Source: Tychonema sp. LEGE 06208
Lineage (GTDB): Bacteria; Cyanobacteriota; Cyanobacteriia; Cyanobacteriales; Microcoleaceae
DNA length: 64,000 nt
Reading direction: 5' to 3'
Assembly (NCBI RefSeq): GCF_015207505.1
Contig: NZ_JADEWT010000013.1
Coordinates: forward strand, 1 to 64,000
In this document: positions 1-12,038 of the stretch, one piece after another
Layout: each line of letters opens with the position of its first letter
Numbering within the stretch: position 1 is the stretch's first letter
Notes under the pieces: generated by a model
Database searches by the model: none
The model's input: the letters and a program-made list of their open reading frames with translations, nothing else
Told to the model about the DNA's origin: nothing
Program-made: the position numbers and the translations under genes

Positions 1-43
1 GGCTAAGACTTCATCCATAGCACATCTTTATAAAAATGGTATA

Positions 44-116
44 ATATCAAATCCTCTCTTCATCGGAATAGTAAATTAACAGTTAACATCATGTATGAGT
101 GCAACCGGAATTGATC
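44..116. repeat. MITE-like dispersed repeat, short copy
   Basis: The 73-bp element begins ATATCAAATCC and ends GGAATTGAT, so its ends are near-inverted repeats. A second copy with the same flanks lies at 40594-40716 but carries about 50 bp of extra TGTTGAC heptamers in the middle. No coding capacity is visible. A non-autonomous mobile element is an inference from the paired ends and two copies. Confidence 0.6.
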
Positions 117-417
117 TAACTCTCATCCTCAAACCCTCACCCACCGTCAACAATCGCATTTGGCTGGCGTTCAGAAAATCAGAAAAACAACAGCCAAAAA
201 TAAAACGGATGCTCGAATTGTACCAACTTCAATAAATTAATTCGCGATCGCGCTTCCCTCTCCTCCCTCTCTTCCCTCACTCAGCGCCCTCTGCGCCCTC
301 TGCGGTTAAAAAACTCCAAATTATACAACAAAAAAAGGGCTAGCAATTAGGCCAGCCCCTCAACTAATTGGAGACATTAAATTACAACTAATTTAAGATC
401 TCAAATCTCAAAACAAT
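117..417. other. intergenic region downstream of apcE
   Basis: No gene is supported. Positions 280-306 carry the low-complexity motif AGCGCCCTCTGCGCCCTCTG, which recurs three times at 9.2-9.4 kb. A HIP1 octamer is at about 244-252. A C/T-rich stretch and an A-rich stretch follow, reaching the 3' end of apcE. Confidence 0.6.
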
Positions 418-3831
<3,414 letters not shown>

Positions 3832-5019
3832 ATGGATACTACGCCCGATATCAGCGCTGCCGTGCGGCGGCTTTACGATACTTTCCCTTTTCCTCCCGAT
3901 CCTTTGTCCGACGAACCGCCCCCAGGGTATAACTGGCGCTGGAGTTGGCCTGATGCTTACAATTTTTGCACTGGCCAAAAGCCGCCAAAACTCGATATTC
4001 GGATTTTAGATGCGGGCTGCGGCACTGGTTCGAGTACGGATTATCTGATTCACCTCAACCCGGAAGCGTCCGTAACGGCGATCGACCTTAGTTCCGGTGC
4101 CTTGAAGGTAGCACAAGAACGCTGCAGGCGATCGGGGGCGCGAGAAGCCGATTTTCGCCACCTCAGCATCTACGATGCGGCCGAGTTAGAGGGCGAGTTC
4201 GATCTGATCAACTGCGTCGGCGTGCTGCACCACTTACCCGATCCGATCCGGGGCATTCAAGCGCTGGCGGCGAAGTTGGCGGAGGGCGGTTTGATGCACA
4301 TTTTTGTGTATGCTGAGCTCGGCCGCTGGGAGATTCAACTGATGCAAAGGGCGATCGGACTTCTCCAAGGCAGCCAAAAAGGCGACTATGCTGATGGTGT
4401 GAAAGTCGGCCGTCAAATCTTTGCTTCTTTACCAGAAAACAACCGTCTTGTCAAGTACGAAAAACAGCGTTGGGCAGGAGAAAATCAGCGAGACGAATGT
4501 TTTGCTGATATGTACGTTCACCCGCAGGAAATTGACTACAACATCGAGACTTTGTTCGAGTTAATTGACGCTTCGGGATTGGAATTTCTCGGTTTCTCAA
4601 ATCCGGGATATTGGCAATTAGAACGACTGTTAGGGAAAGCACCGGAATTGATAGAAAGAGCTCAGGGTTTGACGGAACGAGAGCTTTATCGATTAATTGA
4701 ATTGTTGGATACGGAAATCACTCATTACGAGTTTTTCTTGGGCAAAAAGCCTGTTAATAAAATTGATTGGTCGGACGACAAGGCACTTTTGGCTGCAATT
4801 CCAGAGTTGAGTGTTTGTATCCACGGTTGGCCTAGTCAACAAGTGTTTGATTGCAATTATCAATTGATGGATTTGTCAAGTGCTGAGTTTGAGTTTCTGC
4901 AAGGTTGCAATACCAGAACTGTGGGGGAGATTTTGGCGGATGTGGACATGGGATTGGATGAAGTGCGATCGATCTTATCAAAACAGCTAATTTTGCTAAC
5001 ACCGTGCGATCGGATATAA
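3832..5019 (+). CDS. class I SAM-dependent methyltransferase
   Basis: The 395-residue protein has a Rossmann motif I at residues 58-67 (ILDAGCGTGS), an acidic end of beta2 (AIDLS) and a post-motif LINCVGVLHHL stretch, all typical of class I methyltransferases. The C-terminal half (about 220-395) is an extra domain without a recognised motif. The substrate cannot be told from sequence. It is divergent from apcE, with no operon partner. The ATG at 3832 follows ACCT and no strong Shine-Dalgarno is visible. Confidence 0.85.
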   Translation: MDTTPDISAAVRRLYDTFPFPPDPLSDEPPPGYNWRWSWPDAYNFCTGQKPPKLDIRILDAGCGTGSSTDYLIHLNPEASVTAIDLSSGALKVAQERCRRSGAREADFRHLSIYDAAELEGEFDLINCVGVLHHLPDPIRGIQALAAKLAEGGLMHIFVYAELGRWEIQLMQRAIGLLQGSQKGDYADGVKVGRQIFASLPENNRLVKYEKQRWAGENQRDECFADMYVHPQEIDYNIETLFELIDASGLEFLGFSNPGYWQLERLLGKAPELIERAQGLTERELYRLIELLDTEITHYEFFLGKKPVNKIDWSDDKALLAAIPELSVCIHGWPSQQVFDCNYQLMDLSSAEFEFLQGCNTRTVGEILADVDMGLDEVRSILSKQLILLTPCDRI

Positions 5020-5041
5020 CAATCGACAACAGGGGAATTGA

Positions 5042-5147
5042 GGACACGGCAATGCCGTTTCCCTACCCCAAAATAATCGATCGATCCCCCTCGCAACAGA
5101 TATAACCATCGCCAGATTAACTGTAGGGAAACGGCACTGCCGTCTCC
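5042..5147. repeat. inverted repeat of the GGCAGTGCCGT family
   Basis: Left arm 5042-5066 and right arm 5123-5147 are imperfect inverted copies of a 25-bp arm built around GGCAnTGCCGT and CCCTAC. The same arms occur, perfectly paired, at 8013-8075, and a half copy is near 15740. This copy lies just downstream of the methyltransferase gene. Confidence 0.7.
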
Positions 5148-5159
5148 TGATTGTGGGTA

Positions 5160-5400
5160 ACTTCCCGTAAAATCCAAAATCCCAAATGGATTGACACAGG
5201 CCCCCCTCTGCGGCTACGCTTTGAAGTTAGAGGTTGCTTTGCTTGTAGAGGAAGTAGCCCGCGTCCCCTCCGCTTCGCTCCGCCCAAAAATCTAGTTGCA
5301 CTCCCTCCGCTTCGCTGCGCCCAAAGCTGCTGGTAACAGCAATGGACAGCATAACCGCCAAACTGATCACAGCAGTCTGGAGGCTAACGGAGTATGATAA
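5160..5400. other. intergenic region with CCTCCGCTTCGCT repeats
   Basis: Two copies of CCCTCCGCTTCGCTsCGCCC lie at about 5265-5325, and the same motif is tandemly repeated at 49938-49995. A short ORF across this stretch is repeat-derived and not called. The rest holds nothing I can identify. Confidence 0.5.
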
Positions 5401-5410
5401 CACTCTCTGT

Positions 5411-5463
5411 AGCCGCCCTGCTATGTCTTGAAAAGCGGGGCGGCTGGGTTTTTGGGTTTTTTT
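5411..5463 (+). terminator. Rho-independent-type hairpin in the leader of the following ORF
   Basis: Arms 5411-5422 (AGCCGCCCTGCT) and 5434-5445 (AGCGGGGCGGCT) pair with one mismatch and are followed by a T-rich run to 5463. The run can alternatively pair with AAAACCCAAAACC at 5466-5478, which touches the AGGAGA ribosome binding site. This arrangement could end an upstream transcript or act as an attenuator. No function is shown. Confidence 0.6.
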
Positions 5464-5492
5464 AGAAAACCCAAAACCAGGAGAACATAATT

Positions 5493-5738
5493 ATGTCACA
5501 GGAATTCTTGCCTGACGACAACAAATTTGCACGGCCAAATGACGACTCAGCAGCAGAATCGGAACAGGATGTGGTTTGTGTAACGGTGACAGGTTCGCAA
5601 TCGGGTGTCAGGGAAACCATACTCACCTTGTACCGCCTGGGATTTGCCCAAGTTGGCGATTGGAGTCCCCTACAACGTGCAGCCAATCCGAAGCAAGTGA
5701 TGAGTGTGCTGATTCGCCGTCGGAAGCGCAAAGCGTAG
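5493..5738 (+). CDS. conserved small hypothetical protein (81 aa)
   Basis: The ORF has a good AGGAGA Shine-Dalgarno 8 nt before its ATG. The protein is acidic at the N terminus (residues 8-24), has a compact middle segment (VVCVTVTGSQSG ... ILTLYRLGFA) and ends in a basic tail RRRKRKA. It resembles small conserved cyanobacterial proteins of unknown function. No domain or catalytic residue is recognised. A terminator-like hairpin lies in its leader and a perfect palindrome starts 11 bp after its stop. Confidence 0.7.
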   Translation: MSQEFLPDDNKFARPNDDSAAESEQDVVCVTVTGSQSGVRETILTLYRLGFAQVGDWSPLQRAANPKQVMSVLIRRRKRKA

Positions 5739-5748
5739 GTGTTTGCTC

Positions 5749-5772
5749 GTTCCCAGGCTAGAGCCTGGGAAC
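5749..5772. repeat. perfect 24-bp palindrome
   Basis: GTTCCCAGGCT and its exact reverse complement flank a central AG. It begins 11 bp after the 81-residue ORF. There is no T-run, so terminator function is uncertain. A GCCTGGGAACCAGTTA fragment recurs near 48482, suggesting a dispersed element. A second hairpin with 12-bp arms and one mismatch lies at 5813-5842. Confidence 0.6.
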
Positions 5773-5947
5773 CAGTTAAGAAGACCAACAAATCTCAGGC
5801 ACGTTACTTTACTAAATCAGGATAAGAGCATATCCTAATTTAGAGGCTGAAACATCTATAAAAAAAGCTAGGCGGGGAAACTCTAATTTCCCATTCTTTA
5901 TAGGAACTAGGCAGAGTTGTAAGAGTTGGAGTATGAGTGGGCTGGCA

Positions 5948-6033
5948 AGCTAACGGCAAAACGCAGCGGCGGCAGATAACCTTGAACTAAGCACCAGCAT
6001 TTTTCGTCCGTCCGCTCCCGTGACGTGTTAGGC
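5948..6033 (-). other. attC-like recombination site 3' of the mrr-like gene
   Basis: Read on the minus strand, the 86-bp stretch opens with GCCTAAC (matches RYYYAAC) and closes with GTTAGCT (one mismatch to GTTRRRY). Between them the two flanks pair imperfectly (for example AGCGG with CCGCT, and CGTT with AACG), as in integron attC sites. It lies 41 bp after the stop of the mrr-like gene, where a gene cassette carries its attC. No integrase is in the window. The assignment is inference. Confidence 0.45.
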
Positions 6034-6074
6034 AATACATAAGGCACAATGAGGAAGAAGCATTACGCAAATCA

Positions 6075-7124
6075 TTACACATAGTCGTTAATCCATGACT
6101 GTAAAGCCAAGCCATCTCTTAAATGCAAGCGTAGAAAGTTGTCTGGTCTTTTTTTCTCCTTTACTACTCCTGCTGTGAATTTACCTGAAGTTGCAACGAG
6201 CAACATAGGAAAATTTTGGTTTGCGTACAAAGCACTTCTAACATCGCTCACTCCTACAACAGGGCGATGTTTAACTTCAACTGCTAATAATACAGTTTCG
6301 CCTGGAATTAATTCTCCACGCGCTATAATGTCTCGCCCTCCATCTCCTGACGGTGGCGTAAGTTTCACCTCAAGACCTCTTGATCTGAGTAGCTCAGCGA
6401 CCAACTCTTCTAGTTGTCTCCATGTCAAGTCTTGCAAAGTCTTATAGCCTTGCGAAAGCGCCATTACAATATCTCGTGTAGCGTCTGCGATCTGAATAGA
6501 TGGTGTTGTAGAAGGTGAATGCCAAAGGTTTGGAAGTAATAACACGGAAGGGTATGAATCTCCTTGCAGCGCTGTACGACAGCAAGCAACAATTTCACGT
6601 AACGAGACTTTCAGGGAGGCTCCTTGAAGAGTAGAGCGAAACTGAAGCGAATTTTCTGCTAAATCTAAAGCTACACCTTGATACCAAATCCCAGAAGAAA
6701 GTTGACGGCAGTGTAAACCGAGCATAACTTCAAAAGATTCATGGTTAGGTAAGCGAAAAGATGCATCAACTTCTGATATCCATCCATGTTTTTTCATGCC
6801 TTTATTAAAGGCTGATGCAAGTTGTTCAGCTTGTGCTCTCTCAATGCGAATTTCATCAAAACCCAAGGGAATAAGCAAATGAGGATTACTGTATAGGTAC
6901 TTAAAAAATATTGCAGAAGGATCTATGTGTCCTGAGCGTTCAAGACCATGCCGAAACTGTTCAGGGGAAATATTTGAAAAAACTGACGCAACAAATTCGT
7001 TAGCTGACAATTGACCTGAATTTTTACGAATACCTAAATGCAGGGCGCGTACCCAAGCGGTTTTGTCTTCGTAATCGTCGAGGAAAGCCTCAAACGCATC
7101 AACTTCATCAGGTTGAACAATCAT
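6075..7124 (-). CDS. Mrr-family (PD-(D/E)XK) restriction endonuclease-like protein
   Basis: The 349-residue protein carries an Mrr catalytic domain in its last ~120 residues. TWRQLEELVAELLRSRG is the family helix, SGDGGRDI supplies the catalytic Asp, and LLAVEVKH the ExK pair. Mrr enzymes cut DNA, often methylated DNA, and take part in defence. The N-terminal ~220 residues match nothing I recognise and may be a target-sensing domain. No methyltransferase neighbours it. A GTTAGGC core is 37 bp upstream (7161-7167, minus strand) and an attC-like site follows, so it may be a mobile cassette. Confidence 0.8.
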   Translation of the reverse strand: MIVQPDEVDAFEAFLDDYEDKTAWVRALHLGIRKNSGQLSANEFVASVFSNISPEQFRHGLERSGHIDPSAIFFKYLYSNPHLLIPLGFDEIRIERAQAEQLASAFNKGMKKHGWISEVDASFRLPNHESFEVMLGLHCRQLSSGIWYQGVALDLAENSLQFRSTLQGASLKVSLREIVACCRTALQGDSYPSVLLLPNLWHSPSTTPSIQIADATRDIVMALSQGYKTLQDLTWRQLEELVAELLRSRGLEVKLTPPSGDGGRDIIARGELIPGETVLLAVEVKHRPVVGVSDVRSALYANQNFPMLLVATSGKFTAGVVKEKKRPDNFLRLHLRDGLALQSWINDYV

Positions 7125-7583
7125 TAGATTTATTACGAAAGTGCATTTTCAGACTACTATGCCTAACTTATAATTATAGCGCAGTTGCAGTACAATTGTG
7201 ACGCAAAAAAGCTAGACGGCCACCGCTCCAATCCGATCGCTCCGACCGTGGCAACCTTGCCAGACGTTAGACCCACGCTAGACCCGCAAACTTTGCCTGT
7301 GATGCAACTCTGCCAGCCTTGCCACTGCCACAGGTGGAATCATCCCAAAACCCGCTAGACCCCGCCAGATGGTGCATTTTGTAGCCTTGCTTGTGGTGTC
7401 GGGGCGATCGCCCCGTGTCGATCGGACTGCCGCCAATTTTGGAGTCTTATTGGTGGAAAACCCTACTAACTTCCGCAGACATCAAAGCCTGCCTTGCTTT
7501 TGCCGCAGACCGCGAGAAAAAGAAGTTTTCCTGTATTTATTAATAATCGTTATAATATCCTTAACAAAGGACTAAATAAATGT
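7125..7583. other. intergenic region between mrr-like gene and hicB
   Basis: The stretch contains the GTTAGGC core (minus strand, 7161-7167), a TATAAT-like sequence at 7168-7178, and a GC-rich segment at 7213-7390 with several GCTAGAC and GCCAGA repeats. No gene is supported. The hicB promoter probably lies near 7540-7565 in the AT-rich part. Confidence 0.5.
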
Positions 7584-7787
7584 ATGAAAATTAGAGCAAT
7601 CATCCATCCTGCAGAAGAAGGTGGCTATTGGGCTGAAGTACCTGCACTTCCTGGGTGCATTACCGAAGGAGATACTATGGAAGAAGTGATGGCTAATTTA
7701 AAAGATGCGATGGTCGGTTGGCTCGATGTTGCTAATAGTTGTGAAGCAATTGCCTCCACAGATAAAATTGTTGAAATTGCTGTATGA
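7584..7787 (+). CDS. hicB: HicB-family antitoxin
   Basis: The 67-residue protein has the HicB partial RNase H-like fold signature: IHPAEEGGYWAEVPALPGCITEGDT followed by a helix. It neutralises HicA by binding it. The start at 7584 is preferred to a more upstream ATG (7494) because AAAGGA lies 12 nt before it and residue 1 then begins MKIRAII as in the family. It overlaps hicA by ATGA. The order is antitoxin first, opposite to E. coli hicAB. No C-terminal DNA-binding domain is present. Confidence 0.9.
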   Translation: MKIRAIIHPAEEGGYWAEVPALPGCITEGDTMEEVMANLKDAMVGWLDVANSCEAIASTDKIVEIAV

Positions 7788-8002
7788 AATCTATTTCAGG
7801 GAAGCGACTGGGCAAAATACTAGAGCATAAAGGTTGGGTTTTGAGAAGAATTACTGGCAGTCATCATATCTATGAAAACCCCGAAATAGACCAAATTTTG
7901 TCAATTCCCGTTCACCGGAATCAAGATTTGAAAGTTGGAACCTTAAAAGCCTTAATGAAAATAGCCCAGCTATCTGAGGAAGATTTACAAAGTTTGTCTT
8001 AA
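7784..8002 (+). CDS. hicA: HicA-family mRNA interferase toxin
   Basis: The 72-residue protein shows the HicA double-stranded RNA-binding-like fold: SGKRLGKILEHKGWVLRR, then GSHHIY with the conserved His27/His28 region. HicA cleaves mRNA when freed from HicB. It is translationally coupled to hicB by a 4-nt overlap. Length and the catalytic His are intact, in contrast to the broken toxin genes at 29-36 kb. Confidence 0.9.
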   Translation: MKSISGKRLGKILEHKGWVLRRITGSHHIYENPEIDQILSIPVHRNQDLKVGTLKALMKIAQLSEEDLQSLS

Positions 8003-8012
8003 GCCGAAATTA

Positions 8013-8075
8013 GGAGACGGCAGTGCCGTGTCCCTACCGAAAATAATACTGTAGGGACACGGCACTGCCGTCTCC
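8013..8075. repeat. perfect 25-bp inverted repeat downstream of hicA
   Basis: Arms 8013-8037 and 8051-8075 are exact reverse complements separated by 13 bp. They contain GGAGACGGCAGTGCCGTGTC. A smaller inverted pair, CCGGTGTTACCGG, follows at 8088-8100. The element lies between convergent hicA and moaA and could stop transcription from both sides. It belongs to the same family as 5042-5147. Confidence 0.8.
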
Positions 8076-8107
8076 TCTATATCATTCCGGTGTTACCGGA
8101 ATTGATA

Positions 8108-9097
8108 CTACCCGCCGATTTGAGACATGGTGCGGCTGTAATTTCCTTGAGTAGTTCCCGAATCCCGCTGCTTGAAATTAATCTCCGGTTTAATCTCTAA
8201 TATGTGCCGCACTCGATCGCGCAATTCAACCGTAGACACCCCATTCCGCAGAGCAGTTTTTAAGTCAATTTGCCCCGTTTCGTTCAGCAGACAAGGCCGC
8301 AGCCACCCGTCAGCAGACAAACGCATCCGGTTGCACCGATCGCAAAAACACTCCGACATCTGGCTGATAAATCCTAAAGTGCCCTTCGCCCCCGGAATTT
8401 GAAACACATCCGCCGGCCCGTTACCGCGAATTCCCGACTCGGCTAACCCGTATTTATCGCTAATTTGTTGCCGCAATTCTGCCGAAGCTACCCAACCTTT
8501 ATCGCCAAATAAGTCGCCATTGCCGATCGGCATAAACTCAATAAATCTAACGTGCCAATTCCGGTTAATAGTTAACTCTGCCAAATCCAATATTTCCCCG
8601 TCATTCACACCGGGAATTACCACAACATTCAGTTTCAGCGGGTCAAATCCAGCTTGATAAGCCGCTTGAATTCCTTCCCAAACTTGCATCCAGCGCGATC
8701 GTCCCCGACTGCCAATTATCTTATCGAAAGTCTCCGGTTCCAAGGAATCCAAACTAATATTAATCCGCCGCAAACCTGCACTGTAGAGATTTTCGGCCAT
8801 TCCCGCAAGCAAAAATCCGTTGGTTGTCATGGATAAATCTCGCGTTTCGGGCATCGAGGCGATCGACCTCACCAAATCCACCACCCCAGGGCGCAGCAGC
8901 GGTTCCCCACCAGTCAGCCGAAACTTAGTAAATCCTACAGGTATAAAAACTTCGCGCAGCAGAGTTAGCAATTCCGAGTGAGTTAACAACTGCTGCTGCA
9001 ACACGTAGTCCAACTCGCTACCTTCCGGCATACAGTAGAGACAGCGGAAATTGCAGCGGTCTATCAAACTAATCCGAAGGTAGTCTACGGGATTCAT
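8108..9097 (-). CDS. moaA: GTP 3',8-cyclase MoaA (molybdenum cofactor biosynthesis)
   Basis: This radical-SAM enzyme converts GTP to 3',8-cyclo-7,8-dihydro-GTP, the first step of molybdopterin synthesis. The N-terminal cluster motif Cys15-x3-Cys19-x2-Cys22 ([10 protein letters not shown]) binds the SAM iron-sulfur cluster; the second cluster motif is [11 protein letters not shown] with a later Cys in RPCL. The protein ends in GG, as MoaA requires. At 329 residues the length is normal. The neighbouring nitrate-reductase-associated gene fits a role in feeding Mo-bisMGD to nitrate reductase. Confidence 0.96.
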   Translation of the reverse strand: MNPVDYLRISLIDRCNFRCLYCMPEGSELDYVLQQQLLTHSELLTLLREVFIPVGFTKFRLTGGEPLLRPGVVDLVRSIASMPETRDLSMTTNGFLLAGMAENLYSAGLRRINISLDSLEPETFDKIIGSRGRSRWMQVWEGIQAAYQAGFDPLKLNVVVIPGVNDGEILDLAELTINRNWHVRFIEFMPIGNGDLFGDKGWVASAELRQQISDKYGLAESGIRGNGPADVFQIPGAKGTLGFISQMSECFCDRCNRMRLSADGWLRPCLLNETGQIDLKTALRNGVSTVELRDRVRHILEIKPEINFKQRDSGTTQGNYSRTMSQIGG

Positions 9098-9184
9098 GTC
9101 AATACTATGTAATATTACTTAATTATAAATCCTGACTCGATTTTCTGCAATTATTAATTGAAAGCAAGAAACCTGCATCGATTT

Positions 9185-9467
9185 CTCTCTATTACTCTCT
9201 CCTCAGCGCCCTCAGCGCCCTCTGCGGTAAATAAAAAAAATCTCAATCACAAATCCAACAAACTTCCTACTCAACTTCTTCTCTCTCTTACTCTCTTCTC
9301 AGCGCCCTCTGCGCCCTCTGCGGTAAATAAAAAAAAATCTCAATCACAAATCCAACAAACTTCCTACTCAACTTCTTCTCTCTCTTACTCTCTCCTCAGC
9401 GCCCTCAGCGCCCTCTGCGGTAAATCAAAAAAATCTCAATCACAAATCCAACAAACTCCCTAAATAT
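9185..9467. repeat. tandem repeat, three ~97-bp units
   Basis: Three copies of a ~97-bp unit start at about 9192, 9288 and 9385. Each holds TTACTCTCT, AGCGCCCTCnGCGCCCTCTG, an A-rich run and CAATCACAAATCCAACAAAC. The array runs to the ATG at 9468, so it forms the whole leader of that gene. An ORF across it (repeated SAPSAP peptide) is repeat-derived. Confidence 0.85.
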
Positions 9468-9917
9468 ATGTTCTTTGAATTTGAAGCTGACTTTGTAGAA
9501 GCCCTGCGCTGCGTTCCGATGCAGGTACGACTGAAATTAGATACTTGCGGGATTAAATTAAAGTTACAAGATTGGAATCACTTCAACCAAGCAGAACGTC
9601 AAATGCTTGTCGAGTTACCTTGTTTGACTGAATCAGAAATTAGCGATTACCGAGAACAGTTAAACCAAGTATTAATCAAACAGACTGGTCAACCGGGTAC
9701 TGATTTGGCGGTTGATGAGAATCCCCCCTGGATGGATGCTGCAACTATACCGGAGTCTGTTTCTGCAAAAGCTCAAGAGTTGGATATTGTGATTAGTTTG
9801 GCAGAGTGGGCGAGTTTGCAGCCTCTGCAGCGGTTTGCTTTGATTAAGCTTAGTCGATCGAGCCACGAGAATAAAAATTTCATCCCGGCGCTGCAAGAGT
9901 TTAAGGTGATTGAATGA
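9468..9917 (+). CDS. nitrate reductase-associated protein (TIGR02664/PF09655 type)
   Basis: The 149-residue protein matches my recollection of the cyanobacterial family found near narB: an N-terminal FFEFEADFVEALRCVPMQVR block, a central LVELPC stretch and a C-terminal WASLQPLQRFALIKLSR. Its biochemical role is not established. Adjacent moaA supports a molybdoenzyme link. The start ATG lies directly at the end of the tandem repeat array with no clear Shine-Dalgarno. Confidence 0.75.
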   Translation: MFFEFEADFVEALRCVPMQVRLKLDTCGIKLKLQDWNHFNQAERQMLVELPCLTESEISDYREQLNQVLIKQTGQPGTDLAVDENPPWMDAATIPESVSAKAQELDIVISLAEWASLQPLQRFALIKLSRSSHENKNFIPALQEFKVIE

Positions 9918-10350
9918 GTTGGAGTTTTAATTAACCGCAGAAATTTACCGACCAGACGCCTGTTCTACAGAGGAGCGAGATCGGAGACTGTTCCGCATTA
10001 TATTAAAAGATTATATATATTGAGAAATACATCAAAAAAAAATATAATTGCAGCATAAGAACAGTGATTGTGGTAAGGGCGATCGATCTGTGATACAACG
10101 GCTGCCTGCTACGAGCGTAAAACGTTTATGGTATGCACGCTTGCCTCGCCACAGTACCTCGGCTCTACTCTTCTCTGACGCCGATCAAAAAATTCATTTT
10201 TTTTTAAGTTATGTTACCTGCACGTGGTATTATTCGATCTGAAGTGTACGAGCTGTAGCTTTTGTCACACTTATCGCTACAAGACGGTTTCAACCGAATT
10301 AATTGTAGTGGGAGTCAACTAACACCGACTGCTTTAAAAGTCAAGTAACC
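9918..10350. other. atp operon promoter region
   Basis: This is a 433-bp non-coding stretch with an A/T-rich part (10010-10055) and an A/T homopolymer zone near 10196-10206. The operon promoter must lie here. No -35/-10 pair is convincing enough to place. A short ORF at 10048-10242 is not supported. Confidence 0.5.
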
Positions 10351-10806
10351 TTGTCAGATAAATCTCTCGCATCCATCGCTGAAACGGAGGACATCTCTCA
10401 TACGGGATCGCCCGAACCGGAGTCCACCGACGCTATGCAAGATTTCTACAAGCTTCAACAACAGTTGTTTGTAGTCACGCTTGCTTTCACGGGAATAGTT
10501 TTTGTCTCGGTGTGGATTTTGTATTCGCTCAACATTGCCCTAAATTATGTGATTGGGGCGATCGCCGGTGTGGTTTACTTGAGAATGTTGGCTAAAGACG
10601 TTGAGCGCATCGGCCAGCAAAAGACGAGTCTGAGTAAAAATAGGTTAGCTGTCTTTATTGGGTTGATTATAGTAGCAACTCAGTGGAATCAGTTACAGAT
10701 TTTGCCCATATTTTTGGGATTTCTGACGTATAAGGGCGCGATCGTCTTTTATGTGGTGCAAAACCTATTTGTTCCCGACCCGGAGAACGGGTCAGGCAGT
10801 CGGTGA
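10351..10806 (+). CDS. atpI: ATP synthase subunit I / Atp1 (assembly factor)
   Basis: The first gene of the cyanobacterial atp operon encodes a small membrane protein thought to help assemble the c-ring. Four hydrophobic segments are visible after residue 45, with the family motif [11 protein letters not shown] and [24 protein letters not shown] at 10351 gives a 151-residue product; an in-frame ATG at 10435 would give 123. The longer form is kept because homologues have a short acidic N-terminal extension, but this is uncertain. It precedes atpB by 27 bp. Confidence 0.85.
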   Translation: MSDKSLASIAETEDISHTGSPEPESTDAMQDFYKLQQQLFVVTLAFTGIVFVSVWILYSLNIALNYVIGAIAGVVYLRMLAKDVERIGQQKTSLSKNRLAVFIGLIIVATQWNQLQILPIFLGFLTYKGAIVFYVVQNLFVPDPENGSGSR

Positions 10807-10833
10807 ATCCTCCACTGTGTGAACTTCTTGTGA

Positions 10834-11589
10834 ATGGAAATGCTAAATGTCTTAAATGCTTTTAATGCTTTTCCCCTCGCTGAGTTGGAAGTAGGTAAGC
10901 ATTTCTACTGGCACATAGGTAGTCTCAAAGTTCACGGTCAGGTATTCATTACCTCCTGGATTGTGATTGCTATCCTCCTGATAGCTGCCTTCGCGGGAAC
11001 TCGCAATATGCAGAGAATTCCGCGCGGAATGCAAAATTTTATGGAGTATGCCTTAGAATTTCTTCGAGACTTGGCTAGAAATCAACTCGGCGAGAAAGAG
11101 TACCGTCCGTGGCTGCCGTTTATTGGCACTTTGTTCCTGTTTATTTTTGTATCCAATTGGTCGGGGGCTTTGCTTCCTTGGAAGCTAATTACGTTACCAG
11201 AAGGCGAGCTAGCTGCTCCGACTAACGATATCAACACGACGGTGGCACTTGCTTTGCTGACTTCTCTGGCATATTTTTATGCGGGCTTCAGTAAGCGGGG
11301 TTTGGGTTACTTTAGTAAGTACATCGAACCAACCCCAATTTTGTTACCGATCGCGATTTTGGAAGATTTCACCAAGCCTCTTTCTCTGAGCTTCCGTTTA
11401 TTTGGTAACATTTTAGCGGATGAATTAGTGGTGGCGGTTCTGGTGGTATTAGTTCCGCTGTTCGTACCTCTGCCCGTAATGATGTTGGGTCTGTTTACCA
11501 GTGCGATTCAAGCTTTGGTATTTGCCACCTTGGCAGGAGCTTACATTCACGAAGCATTGGAAGGACACGGCGACGAACAGCACGATTAA
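10834..11589 (+). CDS. atpB: F0F1 ATP synthase subunit a
   Basis: Subunit a provides the proton half-channels next to the c-ring in the thylakoid membrane. The 251-residue protein has several transmembrane helices and the conserved [10 protein letters not shown] motif with the essential Arg, followed by the HEALEGH C terminus typical of cyanobacteria and plastids (plastid name atpI). Two ATGs at 10834 and 10840 are possible starts; neither has a strong Shine-Dalgarno. Confidence 0.97.
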   Translation: MEMLNVLNAFNAFPLAELEVGKHFYWHIGSLKVHGQVFITSWIVIAILLIAAFAGTRNMQRIPRGMQNFMEYALEFLRDLARNQLGEKEYRPWLPFIGTLFLFIFVSNWSGALLPWKLITLPEGELAAPTNDINTTVALALLTSLAYFYAGFSKRGLGYFSKYIEPTPILLPIAILEDFTKPLSLSFRLFGNILADELVVAVLVVLVPLFVPLPVMMLGLFTSAIQALVFATLAGAYIHEALEGHGDEQHD

Positions 11590-11657
11590 CACTCCTCAAG
11601 TGGGTAAAGGTTAATAGGGAACAGTCTGCAGTTTCATGTCCGATGACTGATGACTGA

Positions 11658-11975
<318 letters not shown>

Positions 11976-11995
11976 TACTGAAGGACTGCCAAAAG

Positions 11996-12017
11996 GGGGC
12001 GGATGTGTTTCCGCCCC
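11996..12017 (+). other. intercistronic stem-loop between atpE and the b' gene
   Basis: GGGGCGGA at 11996-12003 and TCCGCCCC at 12010-12017 pair perfectly around a 6-nt loop. An A-rich tract and the AAGGAGG of the b' gene follow. It could stabilise the atpE message 3' end or tune expression, since c is needed in many more copies than b'. There is no U-run, so it is not a standard terminator. Confidence 0.6.
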
Positions 12018-12038
12018 AAAAACAAGGAGGAACTAAAA

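Noticed and set aside
7161-7268. Second attC-like site before the mrr-like gene
   Set aside because: RYYYAAC and GTTRRRY ends are at a plausible distance, but the inner flanks do not pair. Only the GTTAGGC core is kept as evidence.
9158-9463. 101-residue ORF with SAPSAPSAVNKK repeats
   Set aside because: It is a reading of the 97-bp tandem units and has no independent support.
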